DNA from: Apostichopus japonicus
Taxonomy: Eukaryota > Echinodermata > Holothuroidea > Aspidochirotida > Stichopodidae
Length of the DNA: 64,000 nucleotides
Direction of reading: 5' to 3'
NCBI RefSeq assembly: GCF_037975245.1
Contig: NC_092574.1
Span: 11,123,213 to 11,187,212 of the forward strand
In this document: piece by piece, positions 12,534 to 26,975 of the stretch
Position numbering within the stretch: position 1 is the stretch's first letter
How the letters are laid out: each line of letters begins with the position of its first letter
Notes under the pieces: model-generated
What the model was told of the DNA's origin: nothing
The model's input: the letters and a program-made list of their open reading frames with translations, nothing else
Databases searched by the model: none
Position numbers and translations under genes: made by a program

Positions 12534-12999
12534 GTGAGTAGAACGATACTGAACAAAAGCTACACATACGTGCATGTCCCGCCATGCCAAAAAAAAAGTT
12601 ACGTGATGTTAAATTATTCAAGGGACACGCATATCGATAACGTACCAGCCAAGTTTTTCTTACAAAACAAACTTACACCAGAACGCGTCATATATAGCTA
12701 TATGGAGGGCCAACTTTTCTATAAGTACATGGTTATGTATAATTCCACACAACCACAGTTTTCATGCAAGGAATGATCATGTCAAAACTGAGTCCACACG
12801 CAACCCGCATGTTGACCGTTTCTGGTATATTCTTCCATGTAAATGATAAGTTCGCAAACACGGCAAATAGATGTTGTATTTCACTTATACAGTTCTACTG
12901 AAAAGTAAAGCAACAACAAATTATAATATCATATATTTTTGGAATATGATTGTGTGAACGACGTACACAATTGGGGTATATCCAGTATACCACACAATG

Positions 13000-15120
13000 T
13001 CCGGTCAGAATGCTGGATGATTTTTAAGACAAGTTACATATAATGACCTTTCAGGAGGACCAGGACCCACATTAAAGCGATTGTGCACACATGTGCTCAA
13101 TATCATTACAATGATGTCCACCGTGGCTACTATAGGAGCACCATTACCATTATGTCAAGCTCTCCGAGTAGCTCAATCCGAGGGCAAACTGCAATTGGTC
13201 TGATAGAGGGCCAACCATGCAAAAATAAATTGTAGTAAGTTCATCTTCCTTAATTGTTGATTTCAGGAAAATTAATAAATTGTATCCTATACCACTACCG
13301 AAAGAAATGATGACTGCCTGCATATGGCATCGAATGCCGACATCCCCGTTATCAACACTTGATGGTTGTTGATGGCAAACGTGTATAGGGTCGTATTGAA
13401 CACTGAAGAATTAAGATCTACCAATGTCCGGCATCATTGACTAATTATCCATTGATTTATAAACTCTTTTTTCTTCACGTTTGGTCCCACCTAACAAAGA
13501 GCAAATGCGGTCGTTATTTCTGGAAATCGTCGTGGCGTTTCACCTCACCGACTCCCAGCATGCAAGTTACCAAACTTAACAAGAGTACCGAACAAAAGAC
13601 AACATTTGGGATTTAACTTCAATCGATATGGGTAACAATTTTAAGATCATGCAACCACTTACCAATAGCCTGGGAATTATCAGGCCATGTGACCAAACAA
13701 CGCGCCATCTCTCTCTCTCATTTATTCCCGGAATAGCGTGGGTATATGCGGCCTTTGTATGATATAGCTGATAGTAAGACGTTGGCCTACGTTGTTACTG
13801 TGTTAGTTCCTGGTAAACATACCTCGGTGATTGGAAAGAAATTGCAGCGGGACCTGCCACTTGAGAAGACGAATACAGGAAAGATTCGTATGTTTTTGAT
13901 TTATGATAGTTAAAAGTATCTGTGATTCCTACGATTAGTTTAAAAGGAATTGTAACACAGTCTAGCTTAGTCAAGTATAAATTGTCTAGGCTATATTTGA
14001 CTAGCCTAATTTACTAACCGTAGTTTCATAATCATAAATTGAGTGTTCATCGCTTCTTTCACACGTTTATTAGTATGTGTAAAAGTAAAAGGCCTGACGT
14101 TTCGATCCTAGCAGGATAAGTATAACAGTTTTCTAACAGTTTTTTTCCCTTGACGTTTATTAGTACTATAGTAAAAATAACTTGTTCAAACATAATATAG
14201 CAAAAGACCTTCCTTCAAGGCTTTAGTCAATATTGGCACAGGAATACAAAGGGCTAGACACATCCTTCGGTGAAAGGTTACAACATTTGTGAATCAAAGC
14301 TATGCCCTAGCCCCATTATCTAAAGCTTGAAAGGTTATGGCCATCTAGGCTACTGTAGTAGGCTACTCTTGCTTACTCAGTCAGAGGCAAATAACCACAG
14401 TAGCCCATCTGAGACTGAGAGGCTCATCAATCCATAGAGGAACCTACTTGCATCCAGGACCAATCTAAACAGTGAATCATGTGGAGTGTTATTCTATCAT
14501 ATTTTGCCTAATTGTAGTGTTTAGGGCTGCTATATACACAAGTGATTTAGAAGCATTTAGAAGCAACTTGCTAAATGCCCAATTCCCTGCATCAACATAA
14601 CCTCTGACTGTGAAGAAAGTTTATTCTGTTTTTAAAATACTAAAAGTATCGAGAAAAGTACAAGATGGCTTCTAGTACTAGGCAAAGACAGTACTTGGCC
14701 TAAACAGAGATAATTCAATAAATTATTCTTTGGTGAATATACTTTTCAACTTGTTCAATAATGGGAGGCTCAACTGCCGCATACATAATGGTATACAAGG
14801 CATGTATAACTAATTGACAATTTGGGAAAAATCCAAAAAATTTTGAATGGATGGTTGGGTCAATATTTTTAAGTAAGAACCCCATCGTTATGTTAACAAT
14901 GACCATTCTTTAAAAATGGTAATAGAAACTTGCATATGAAAATAAACCAGTATGTTGAATTTCTAGCCAACCACAGTCTAAATATTTAGATATATCAATA
15001 TCCTGCATGTGCTACCAGAAATACTAAGATTATGTTACATTCAGACATGATGTTTCAGTTTTGATTTTCGTTTTTGGATTGATGTTATTGTACAGATACA
15101 GTAAGCCAGTACGGTAGTTC
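13000..15120. other. Upstream region of the transglutaminase
   Basis: No coding exon is recognised. A T-rich tract ending in an acceptor-like tgtacag lies about 20 bp before the transglutaminase start codon, so a separate non-coding 5' exon probably lies somewhere in this stretch. I could not place it or a promoter with confidence. Confidence 0.4.
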
Positions 15121-18100
15121 ATGATGGTTCGTCGTTCCACAAGAGTTTCTCGTACCCCTAAGAGGTTTGCATATGGCAGTGGCTATGAACCCTACCCAAC
15201 AACCTCTTCTGCAAGAGCAGCCTTGAAGAGTGAAGGCAGGCGAATGGTCCCAGATGTGCCACTGTTGATCCCAAAAGCTCCTGAAACTGGTATTTGATAG
15301 CCTTTGCTTCTCATTTCTTTCTTCGAGTTCTGAATCCACATTAATACTTTGATGAGAGGATAATGCAGAATATGAATAATCAGTGGTAATGAATGAATGT
15401 AAGCTTAACAACTCCTGTTGTCAAAGTTGAAAGTGTAGTCCAATCAAAACTGAAACAATGGAGTAAATACAAAACATTTCTCAGTACAGTAGTTGTGTAT
15501 ATGTCATCATGCCTGCATGTTCCATGTCCACTTTGATACACAAGATATATAAACTTTAACACATGAAGATATCTTAAATATACCTGGTTGAATTTGACCT
15601 TTCGACTGCCTCGAGATTCATACATAATAATGCTAATCTCTTTGATTTGTAAACAAAAGATATTCCTTAGAATTTATTCCCGCAAAATTGAAATGTGAAA
15701 ATTTCTCTGCTGTCAGTAAGAGTAGATTCATAACTATGATTCATTCTTTCGCTTCAAACAGAGAAGCAGCTGAAAGTGATATCTGTGGACCTTCTCGAAG
15801 AACGTAACGGCAAGGACCATCACACCGACCAGTATGAAGTTGAGCAACTGGTCCTGCGAAAGGGACAGGCGTTCCATCTTGATGTGGAGTTTGATCACCC
15901 TTATGATGCCTCAACTGACACCATCTGGCTTGAAATGCTCATGGGTAGGTCTCTGACTTCCTTTACCCCTTCTGTACTTGAGTGGCCGTCTCCATAATTT
16001 AGCATATATATACTTGTATATCTTTCCATGATAACTTTTTGAACTGATAAATGAAGAAACACCATGTAGGTCTTTATTTATTTTATTTTTTTATAGTCCC
16101 CAGTTTGCTTGTCATTTATGGAGAACATATTTGTTGCCTCTAGATTCAAGATGTTTTGTCCGTCAGACAATATCTAGAATAAATCACCTCAGAGGGAGAC
16201 TTTAGGCAGAATGATACAGGCTCACAGTCCAACAAAAGAAGACAAAAAAAAAAAAAAAATTGAGTTCACTGCTAATTACAGTTTTTAAGGTATTCAGCCT
16301 TTAAATGTATATGTTAAACCTCACCTATCAGCAGTCTTTTTCTTGCAATTGTATTTAAATTTTGACAGAGGATTGCAAAGTTATTTATAGTAGTATTTAA
16401 AGAAGAAACATCTCTATTTTCACATTTTTTATGGTTAAATGCAATCTGATTAACTGTCACATCAAGCACTGCCATACAATAATTGAAAGTACTGGTGGCA
16501 ATTTTTTCCTTCGGCGGTTTTAAAACGATGGGTCTGTGTTTTCTCTGCCCTTAGGGTCGCGCCCTAGAGTCTCCTCGGGTACCAGGATCGTGCTTCCAAC
16601 CAAGAAAGGTTCACCAGCTCATGACGCCTCCTGGGTTGAAGTTTTGAGGTCCTCCGGCAACAAGACATCACTGAAGGCTTATCTGGAATCGGATAGCATC
16701 ATTGGACTCTTCGATTTGGTCGTTTGCACCGAAACCAGCGGAGAAGATGAATACCGCTACGACGTGGAGACAGATGTGTATGTTATCTTCAACCCATGGT
16801 GTAAACGTGAGTATTTTCATATTTCATGAGAATGGTTTGACTCTGGATAACTCTCACGCTTATTGGAGAGACTTTTTCTTCTTGCAGAAGGTTGGAAACA
16901 TTGCCAACAAGAATGACTTGTTTTGTAATCCTGATGTGTGCTTAACTGATTTGTATCCACACCTGGTTAATAACAGTTAGGTTTTTATCTATGTTTGTCA
17001 ATATACTGAGTAATATTTTGTGATGAGAAATAACAGAACCCTAATAATGGCTTTCTGGGTTTCATTCATTGCACTGGGTGATTTTAAGAATTTATTATCT
17101 GTTGCTTGCATAAGTGACCCTCATTATAATCCTCTTAACATGTTTGATCGTTTAACATTAGTTAGCTCTCTGGTGTGTATCTTTCTGTTTGTCTTGTGTT
17201 GTTTAATTTAAATTATACTGGCAACCTGCCAATTATTCTCTGTGTCCATTAATGCTCCAACATAGCCCATGATATACGTTAACTCTCTTGTTAAAGTTGC
17301 AAGTTATTTTATCAATCAGATGTATTTGCTTGACTCTACAGATGACGGCACATACATGTCAAATGACGCAGAGCGCAAGGAGTATGTCCTCAACGATGAA
17401 GGAGCGTATTTCTATGGGAGCAAGGTCCAGATCGGAGGCGCTCCGTGGTACCAAGGACAGGTATGACGTTTGTTGCAGCTTTCCCATCCTTTATGTGAGA
17501 CCACTATTGGTGCTTAATCTTTTTATTTCCCCCTTGTATCATGAAAAATGGTGTTTTGGAATGGTCCATTTCTCATTTCGTGGTCTTGTTTTCAAGTTAC
17601 ATAAAACTATAGGTGTTTGTGGAAGCATTTCTATACATGGAGCTAGTGACAGCTTAGCTTTGAATGCAGGGTGTATATATTTACTAATATGCTTGTTATG
17701 ATGTTTTTTTTTTTTGGTCAATAGTTTGAACCAGTTGCCATAGAATGTGTCTTCCACCTCCTCAAGAAATCTGGGTTGACTTTCTCGTACTGGAATTCTC
17801 CTCCTCATATTGTCAGGTCTCTATCTGCACTGGTAAGTCAAATCTTGCTTTTTTGTGGGGGGGGGGGTGCGGGTGCGGGAGGGGGTGTTCATAAATGTGA
17901 GATGCAGGTTATGTTTCCAACTATTACAACAGAATAGAAAATGTCACGAAAAAGTCCAACCAGAAGAGCTATCACATATCAAAACAAATTTTCTCAATGT
18001 GTTAGTTTCAAGGCAGGTATACTAACGCTTTGCACAAAGCTAGAAATGAACCTAGCTTTTCACAAATCAATTGTAGTACTGTTTGTTAGTTTAATTAAAA

Positions 18101-21100
18101 TGCAAAGGTTGGATTCCAGCTTAGTTCCAACTTTCAGGGAAAGCAAAAAAGATACATAGCATTCACTGCACCTGTGACTTGGGTGAGTACAGGATGTGGG
18201 GGGGGGGGGGGGGGAGGAGGAGTGGATTATGGCGAAATGTACTTACAGTAATGGATTAACAATTTCATCTGGTAACGCATTAGCAACATGTTATGGGCAA
18301 ATAGTAAAATTACCAGAAGAAATAGTAAAAATGTGCAGTTTTTTGTTCACAGGAAAGGTCCAAGGTAATTTTGTTTTCTGATTTGAAGCCAAAAAAGTTG
18401 TGAACCTCCGCAGTGATACACAAAATGTGAACAATATATTAATTTAAACTGCTCTTAAAGAAAACTATTTGCTTAATGAGGGACCTGTGTTAACAAGTTT
18501 ACAAAAAGAAAAACAATAAAACCAGAAAAAAAAACACTCAAAACTGAGATGATATGATTTTTTATTTTCGCTTGATTTTATCGTCATGGTTATATCAGAT
18601 CAACAGTCAGGACGATGATGGAGTTCTTGTAGGCAACTGGAGCGGTGATTACTCTGATGGAGTGGAGCCGACTGATTGGACAGGTTCCATCTCCATCCTC
18701 AAGGAGTACATGGAGACTGGCAAACCAGTCAAGTACGGCCAATGCTGGGTCTTTGGCAGTCTCTTCACCACTGGTAAGAAGTCACTGCGGCATTGAAACT
18801 TTTGATTAACCTGTCCATCTTTGCAGAAGACATTACATTTCATGTATATTTGGTTATACCACATGTCAGTTATTCGCATTTTGTTTTGCATGTAAGTTTG
18901 TGCAGTATTCTTGTTTCGTAACATTCATGTGCAACCTTTTAGTGCAAGGGCCATTTTTTAATAGATCACAAACATTGATGTGCCAACGCAGTAACATTTA
19001 TAAATACATATTTGGTATTTTGACAGTTCTGTGTCATTAGGGAGCTTCCCAACACATTGTGGTTTTATCTATGATGGCCGTCTTCCAACTTAGGTTAGTC
19101 TAATTGTAGTTACTGGTTAGTCTAATTGTAGTTACAGGTTAGTCTAATTGTAGTTACTGGTTACCTGTAGCCTAATTGTTTGTCACAGGTTAGTCTAATT
19201 GTAGTTACAGGTTAGTCTAATTGTAGTTACAGGTTAGTCTAATTGTAGTTACAGGTTAGTCTAATTGTAGTTACAGGTTAGGCTAATTGTAGTTACAGGT
19301 TAGGCTAATTGTAGTTACAGGTTGTAATATTAGTATTACACTACTGTCCTTGGTGTGTAGAGTGGAGGCTACTTATAAACTTAGCAAACTGCTGTTATGT
19401 AATCTAAAGCTTTCAGTGTATCATTACACCATATAGTCATAGTTTACAATAATGTGTGTTTAACTCATGTGTCCTGTATAGTTGCTAAATACTTGCTTGT
19501 TCTTAGCATTTCCTACGATTCCCTTCCAGCAATGCGAGCTATTGGTATCCCATCGAGAACAATCACCAACTTTGCATCTGCCCACGACTCCGATGCCAAC
19601 CTAACCCTTGACTACCATTTTGGTGAGGACCGCATGTCATTGCCAGATGAAGACGAAGATAGTATTTGGTAGGTCATTCTTTGGTTCTCCCCCACCCCCT
19701 CCCCCCCCTCGCCACTGAATCCTCTCCTCTCGCCACCCCTCAAATGAAAAAAGTATATATATATTTCTCAAGTCCCATAAGCCTGCATATTGTGCAATGT
19801 GTGACTGTTCTCTGTGAACAACATTTTTTTAAAAAGTTAGAAGACCACATCACATATTGGAGTCGGTCTGGTTAATGCTAACCGAACTTAAAACTGGTTA
19901 AGTTTTGATCATTTGTGGTCGTATGCACATATAAACACTTTACGACTGTTCCACTACAATCTAAGATATGACATTCACAAGTAGCATCTGGGAGCATGGA
20001 GTGAGGACGTCAGCATGGAGTTGGAATGTCTGGATGGAGTTGGGGCGTCAAATGTAGTCAGGGTTACCTTTGGATTTCCCTCCCTTTTGTATCTGAAAAA
20101 CAAGAACCCAAAGATAGTTAAATTTAGGTAAAAAATATAGACTTTGATGTACATATAGTATGGACCAATTTGCAGTGGAAATGAATTTTCAGTGGTTTGA
20201 ATTTGTGATTAATCAGTAAAGCTGACCACTGGAAAGACCTTGGGAAAACGTATCATGTTTCGGTCATCCTACTTTCCTTAACTCCTTTCTTTCCTTGCTT
20301 TCTGCATATACAATGGGAAATAATTGAAGACCACCATATTCACAGTGACACGACAAAAAATGAATTAAATTTTGGACCACCTCATCCTTATTGACACAGT
20401 GAAAAATATTGAAAACGGCAAAACCAATCGACACCACCATATTGGTTTCCTGCGGTTAAAATAAGTTGACACCACCATATGCAGAAGTAACTGGCAGATC
20501 AATTCTGCACAATGATTCAAATAGTGCTAAACTAGAACCGCTTGACAATTTGACAGCGTAACAAATTGGTTCAAAATGTATGCCATAGATTGTTCACTTC
20601 TTTCCACACTGCCTCTCTCATTCACTTCAGCTCGATAATGATAGACAGTCAAATTATCAGTTGTTTTTGTTAGTTTCAGTAAGTTCTGATATATCATGAT
20701 GTTTCTTTCACTGTTTGTTTCTATGCATCTATTAGGAACTTTCATGTCTGGAATGATGCTTGGATGGCTCGCCCTGATCTCCCCGAGGGGTACGGGGGAT
20801 GGCAAGCGGTGGATGCCACTCCGCAAGAAACCAGTCGAGGTATGTGGATGGTCGTGTGACGACCATTTTCAAAAGATATCGTTCTGTCAGTGAAGTCTAG
20901 ATTTAAAATGTTTTAGGCTGAACTGTGTCAGTGTTTTGCATGTAGTAACGTCACGTAGAGTGGAAGGGAGTTATTTCCGTTGTTCTCTACCTGATGTGGA
21001 GATGCCCCTTTTGAACTGCACACACCAGAAGCCAACAACATTGAGATTCATTTGCAAGATATCAATAGCATTAAAGTTATCTCAGCAAAGTTGCTGTGAA

Positions 21101-24100
21101 GTCAGGTATTTGACGCTACTGGGTGCAGGATGCTATAGCCCTCTCACTGCCCTATGTTTGACACAATTCCTTAACACAGGTTATTTTCCAATCATGTTGT
21201 GAAATTGGTGGGAACATTCATTGACCGTCGGGTAGTAGAAACAGAGTCTTTTTACTTGGTTACCAGGTTCATTCAGGATGGGACCAGCTTCACTCAGTGC
21301 CATCAAGCGAGGTCACGTGTATCTGGACTACGATACCAAGTTTGCATTCGCCGAGGTCAACGCAGAGACCGTATACTGGACCGTCTTTGACAACCGCAGA
21401 ACGGTAAGGATGAAATTTTACTCCGAACTTCGGCTCCTTCAGGGACTCCGTTGATGAATCTTGAAATATGTATCATACATCATATCCCTGGGCATGTATG
21501 ATGTAGGGTCACATTTGGGAAGGAGAATATAGTTTAGTGAATTGCATCGAGCATGGCCATTTTGATATGAATAAGTAGTTAAGTTTAAAATGTAGAAATG
21601 AATCTTTTTCGTTTGCACTAGCTGTATAATTTGTCCCATATCCCAGGCATTTTGACTTGCTATTCCAGGTGCAATTTTCGATCGTCAGTATGTCACATCC
21701 GTCCTATTTATGTCCCTGTTATGTCTGCTAAGGACATACCAGATTTCCAGATGTGTTATATATATGTCATGTTTGTTTTCTTGTCAATGATCTCCATCTC
21801 GGCTGCTTGGTATTTCGTCTGTCACTCTCAAAATTCAATGCGAATAAGCTTTCTTTCTTGGACACTTGATTTTTTTTTTTTTTTTTTTTTAGCCACCAGA
21901 GGTAATTACTGTAGATTCAGACAATGTTGGAAAGTACATCAGTACTAAGGCGGTTGGCCGCATGGCTAGACATGACATCACCGACCAGTATAAATTTAGC
22001 GAAGGTAAGACCAATAGAGCTGGAGTTAGCTATGATAAGTTTTTATACTTCGCTGCCATACCCCCACAGTGTTGGTAACCCCCCCCAAGGGTGTTGGTAA
22101 ACCTGGGTGTCTCATGGGGTCGGTAAAAACATCACCCTTGAAATTGGAAAGTCAAGCCAATGACAAATAGTGTTAGCAATATGGTAGTGCTTTGTAATGC
22201 TTGGAGTCTTGCATCCACAGAAGGCAACATGGCAATGCATTTTAAAATTGGATTTTTTTGGTTTTTTATTTTGGTTTTTGTCCCTCCTCTGTGAGAATGT
22301 TAGCAGTGGGTTGGTCATTAAGATATGTCAAGTAACATTACAACATAGTAACATTATTGTAACCAGATCGATTTATTGATTTTACTGTACTTCAATGGTG
22401 AAAGCTCATTCTTTTGTGCAACATTGATGTGTCCAAAGCCACACTACAACAATATGCTATATTTTAATTAGAATCCCAACATATCAGGAACACTGTTTAT
22501 GGTTAAATCAACTTCTGTGAACTTTTGTCTGTGTGTGTGTGAATCACATTTACACATGAGTTTATTCTATGGGTTGTATTTCCAGTCCAGTTATTTAGCT
22601 ATCAAAAGTCTTATTGGCAGCAGACCAGTTATAGATAATTGTTGAGCTAATATAGTTCCAGACATAAGCACAGTGAACGGTCACTCTCTTCCAGGAACCC
22701 AGAGAGAACGTATGGCTGTGCTCACAGCTAGCAAGTACGTCAAATCGGCCAAGAATTTCATGAAGGACGTACCAAAAGACGTGTCCTTTAGCGTAGAGCT
22801 GCCCAGAGATGTAATCATCGGTTCGGACATAGAAGTAACCGTCCGTGCCACCAACAACAGCAGCAGCTCTCGGTCTGTTCCAATATCTGTCTCGGGTAGC
22901 ACCGTCTACTATACAGGAGTCAAGAAAGCAACTGTGGTTTCTTCCAAATACACATTGAAGATTTCTGCTGGCAAAAGTAAGTCTTGTTGTGTTGGACACA
23001 TAAGACCAGACTGAAAGTTTAAGCCTCGCATGTGCAAGTAGTGTTAAATTGAAGCCCTGGAATTTTACCTTGTATCTTGCTGTAACCAGAGGAAAATCTT
23101 AGAAGAATATGTTTACTTCAAGCTTCAGTTTTTGTAGGTTTATTTGGTAAACCAAAATATGTGCTTTAGCAATTTTCAGATAAATTTAAGTTAAAGGATA
23201 TTCCCACAAAGGATCCTGATCTGTCCCACTATATGTGCTCATTACAATACTTTTACAGAAGTGTCCAAGTCTTTCGTTAATTGTTTGTTTGTTTTCCTCT
23301 GTTACCCATTGTCTTCATCTTTTAACCAACTTCCACCTGTAGCCGAAGACTTTAAGGTTACCTTGACTGCAGAAGAGTATTTGGGTTCACTGACAGAGTT
23401 TGCCGGATTTGTTTTTTTCATCATGGGAATGGTCTCGGAGACCAAACAGACCTATAGCACCCAGAGGGATTTTGTTCTTCAGAAACCAGAACTAAGCATT
23501 GAGGTAAAAAGCCCAAGAACAATTCCTTCTTTTTCTTTCCTTTAGACCCCCTTTTTCTTACTGCTCATCTCTTATCATGATATTTCTATTCTGCCTCCAT
23601 ATCCTATATGGTTAGTATATTTGCTTCTGTTTACATACACGGTGATATGTTGGTGAGATGTGGCGTTGCACACTCTTCTTCCCACACTTTGTGAGTCATG
23701 TTGTAATTTCTCGAGAGTTGCTGGCACTCATCAAGCTCTATGGTCTAAAATCACCCAATATAACACCTTGTGAATTTCTTAAATGTTTAAGAAATACTTA
23801 TGGACGAGGTGAAACCAGCTGCAGTAGTTATCAACCCATCATTGTCTTGTTTTCCCAAACCCACAGGTGGATGACAACCTCAAAGTTGGAAGTCCATTCA
23901 GCATATCGGTATCTTTTGAAAACCCTTTGAAGTATCCTCTTGTGGATTGCCGTTTCCGAATTGAAGGACCAGGAATCGACGGCCATAGATTGGAAAGTTT
24001 CAGGTGAGTTATATTAATTTTAAGTTTAGTATTACTCAAAAGAGTTTTGTTACGGTAACGTATGTCAACTATTTAATACAAATGCTTCTTCAAGGAGCTC

Positions 24101-24582
24101 TTTCCTTGAGAAATTCAGGACTTTCTGAGTTTGAAAATGCTTTGCCTGCGTGTGTGTCCTTGTGGAGTAAGTTTATAAAGTAGTATGGGAACTAATGCTA
24201 AAACTGACACTCTTTGGACTCACGCTTGGAGTCATGTGTACCAGTACTCATAAATTAGGGGAATTCCTAGTACTTTTGCTATTGTACTTGTACAACAAAG
24301 TCTGCTAGCATCACACATGTGCACTTGAACGCACCTTTAAGATATCTTGTCAGGGAGTATGGTTAAAAGGCGTGTGTGGATGCATAAGTTCATTCCTTAG
24401 ACTGTAATTTAATTTCAATGATCTTTTTGAATTCTTCCAGACAAGTGAAACCTCATGAACGAGTCGCCCACCGTATCAGGCTAACAGCCAAAAGGTCCGG
24501 CACCCGAAGTCTTAATGTGACCTTTGCCTCCAACGAGATAAAGGGCGTGAAGAGTTCCATCTCTGTTTCCGTGGCGGAGTGA
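15121..24582 (+). CDS. Transglutaminase (calcium-dependent protein-glutamine gamma-glutamyltransferase)
   Basis: Cross-links proteins by forming epsilon-(gamma-glutamyl)lysine bonds. Fourteen coding exons with matching phases give 739 aa: 15121-15289, 15762-15944, 16555-16806, 17342-17460, 17725-17832, 18599-18773, 19530-19668, 20736-20839, 21267-21403, 21893-22004, 22695-22976, 23343-23503, 23867-24003, 24441-24582. Domains in order: basic N-terminal extension (about 1-55), N-terminal beta-sandwich, papain-like core, two C-terminal beta-barrels (exons 11-14). The catalytic triad is Cys326 (YGQCWVF), His385 ([11 protein letters not shown]) and Asp408 ([11 protein letters not shown]); NWSGDYSDG is the core loop before the catalytic Cys. 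There is no signal peptide, so it is cytosolic or membrane-associated (inferred). An in-frame TAG at 15115-15117 fixes the start at or after 15121; a second ATG follows at once. It belongs to the TGM/annulin/factor XIII-A family; the exact vertebrate orthologue is undecided. Confidence 0.96.
19092..19325. repeat. 22-bp tandem repeat in transglutaminase intron 7
   Basis: About ten near-identical copies of GGTTAGTCTAATTGTAGTTACA, with one shortened unit (TACCTGTAGCC...) near 19165. It is a non-coding intronic minisatellite between the exon carrying the catalytic Cys and the next exon. Confidence 0.95.
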
Positions 24583-24954
24583 CCGGTGGGAAACACCAGG
24601 TGGGCTCGAGGTCACCGTGACTATTCGGTAGTTATTTTCTTAATACTCCCATGGTGGTTGTCCAACTATTCCATTGAATTTATTCTTCTCGTTAGTGGTA
24701 AAGGTTAACTTAAGTTTTTGATTCTTTGCAAAAGGCAAAGTGAATCTTTGTGATGGTGATGGCATGTGTGAGACGTATGTGTGTGTGTGTGTGTGTGATA
24801 CCATTTCTTGTAAATTTTCAAACTAAAATAATACATGGTGGTGAAACTTCATATTTTGAATCTGAATTCAGCATAATGAATAGAAGCACCCCATTGTTAA
24901 GTCTTGTACACATGGTTCCTCTAATAGCAACCCTGTTGTTGTTTTGAAAATGTC

Positions 24955-25360
24955 AAAGGTCCTTTGAGGGCACCAGAGGTCAAAAGAATGAAAACCCTGT
25001 AATCTCAATAACTTCAAAATCATAGCTTGCATGAACTATATACTTAGTGTGTGGATTCACCACAGTTAGCAGAAGATAGAAGAATCTGCATTAAGTTCAT
25101 ATGAGGACACCAGATGTCAGAGTCTGAAAAACCTTGTAAGGTTGATAACAAAGTCAAACCTTGGATGAACTTAATACTGAGAGTGTTGCTCCACCTCATC
25201 AAGCACAAGATGTGAATTGTTTTTTTCTGTTAGCAGATGTTAGCAGATTCATTATGCTGAATTGTTTTTTTCTATTAGCAATGGTCACTTTGAGGTCAAC
25301 AAAGCTTAAAATTTTGAACACCTTGTCAAAATGATCACTACAAAAGCTGAACTTGTATTA
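24955..25360. repeat. Degenerate repeat block of about 120-150-bp units
   Basis: Three diverged segments share an order of words: a TTTGAGGKCACCAGAKGTCA-like start, then GAAAACCTTGTAA, then an ATAAC/TCAAA stretch and a TGGATGAACTTAATACT-like end. Starts are near 24958, 25100 and 25285. Noncoding, in the transglutaminase 3' region; I infer an old tandem array. Confidence 0.5.
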
Positions 25361-26676
25361 ACTTGAATTTTTTTGTTATGTAGATAATCCTCATTCACTT
25401 GGTTAAATTTGTCTTCACATAGTTTACATCATATTCTCATGTACTGTAAAATGAAAGGAACATCACAAAGGAATCACATAGCCGGTTGGCTTGCTGGTTA
25501 CTTTGTAACCTTAATGGTGCTCAGACCCACCGATTCTACTGCTGATATGCAAGCAAGTTGACATTGATCATCGCTGAGTTACCATCGCTACTCATCGCTG
25601 AGTTATCTTTTGAATCTTTCGAAAATCAAAGTTCCATTAAAGGGTGTCTCTGATAAAAATTGTCGTCAAATAATATCTGTAGTGTAATAACTAGTTGTGG
25701 TTGAACACATTTTTCCGGCTAATGAGCCGTTTTGTATCAGGATTATAGTATGGACCAAAAGCTTCAGACACAGCACACTGCTTTGCAAGTTTGAAGTCAA
25801 ATTTATTTTCACACGAAAAATACTTTCTGCCTATCATTAGCTCCATTTCATAGAATTCCATGTGTAAAATTTCTTACTGACTTTAAAACCTAGATCTTTC
25901 TCTTTGCATTTTGGTGGAAAATTTACAAAGTGGTTTTATATCCCCGTCTCTGTAGTCTTTTTTCTATTACCCTTTTTTACCCTTTCTTTTTTTGGAATGT
26001 CAATGTTTTCTTTGAACCGTGTTAAGGGTGCCATTTCAGTTCCATGGAACTAACATTTGTCGTAACATTGCTTTTGTTAATGGTATTAAAAACTTGTTTT
26101 GGCAGAGTTTTCTTTAAAAAAGAAAAAGAAAAGAAAAAAGGACATTTGATAGTTTTGTATGTTACTTAATCAAGTAAATTGTTATCCTTCCCAGAGCTGT
26201 CAGTCTTTGGTAACAGAAAATTTATCCCTAAGTTTTGTTGGAATTTTTTCATTTCTTTCTTCTTTTGATATATATGAACATCAAGCAAGATTTCATTCGT
26301 CCAATTTTTATCTAGAAACTGAAAATTGATGCCTGCGCCTTTCCTCTAGTATCAAAGTTCTTGCCCCTTTTTACGCAAAAATTAAAAAAACAGATTTATA
26401 TTTGGCCTTGTCCTGGAAAATTTTAATGGATGGCTGGCTAGCAATCCACACATTTTCTTTAAAAGTCCAAAGAAATTAATATTTTGGCCATGCTGAACTT
26501 TTTTATGCATTTAGCTCATCTGTATAGGGCAGTGGCAGGTTAAAATAGATTTGTAGTTTAAACAAGACAAGTGGGGTTTCTTTCTATTTCTCACAATTAA
26601 GGAAATTGCCAGCAATGAATAGTATCAGCGAGTAGTTTTGCAGAGACAACTTTCACCATTGTCATGGCAACATGAT

Positions 26677-26690
26677 GTTGCCATGGCAAC
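26677..26690. promoter_or_regulatory. Perfect RFX X-box palindrome
   Basis: GTTGCCATGGCAAC is the full inverted X-box bound by RFX factors in animals; a second half-site (GTCATGGCAAC) lies 16 bp upstream. It sits in the probable 3' UTR or downstream region of the transglutaminase, so a role as an enhancer is only a possibility. Confidence 0.45.
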
Positions 26691-26975
26691 ATGATGGTAC
26701 ATAGATTTTATAAGCATTTAAGTTCAACCTGAAAAATCACACAACTTCAGAGTTTTCCGTGTCATTTTAAACATTTTCTTAATAAGAGATTCTTGATTAG
26801 ATTTCTTGATTAGATTACCTCACAAGTTAGAAAATACCAGCAATGACATGTAGAAATTTGTTATGATGCAACGTTTTCACATTGCCATTATATTAGTTCT
26901 TTATCATGTTGGAATGAAGCTTTAAAAACTTACAGTAATGCAAATTATGTCCACCCGAAATTTTGTGCGGCTTTT

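Noticed and set aside
13130..13210. Possible tRNA-like segment (GAGTAGCTCAATCCGAGG)
   Set aside because: No acceptor stem, anticodon loop or T-loop could be folded around it.
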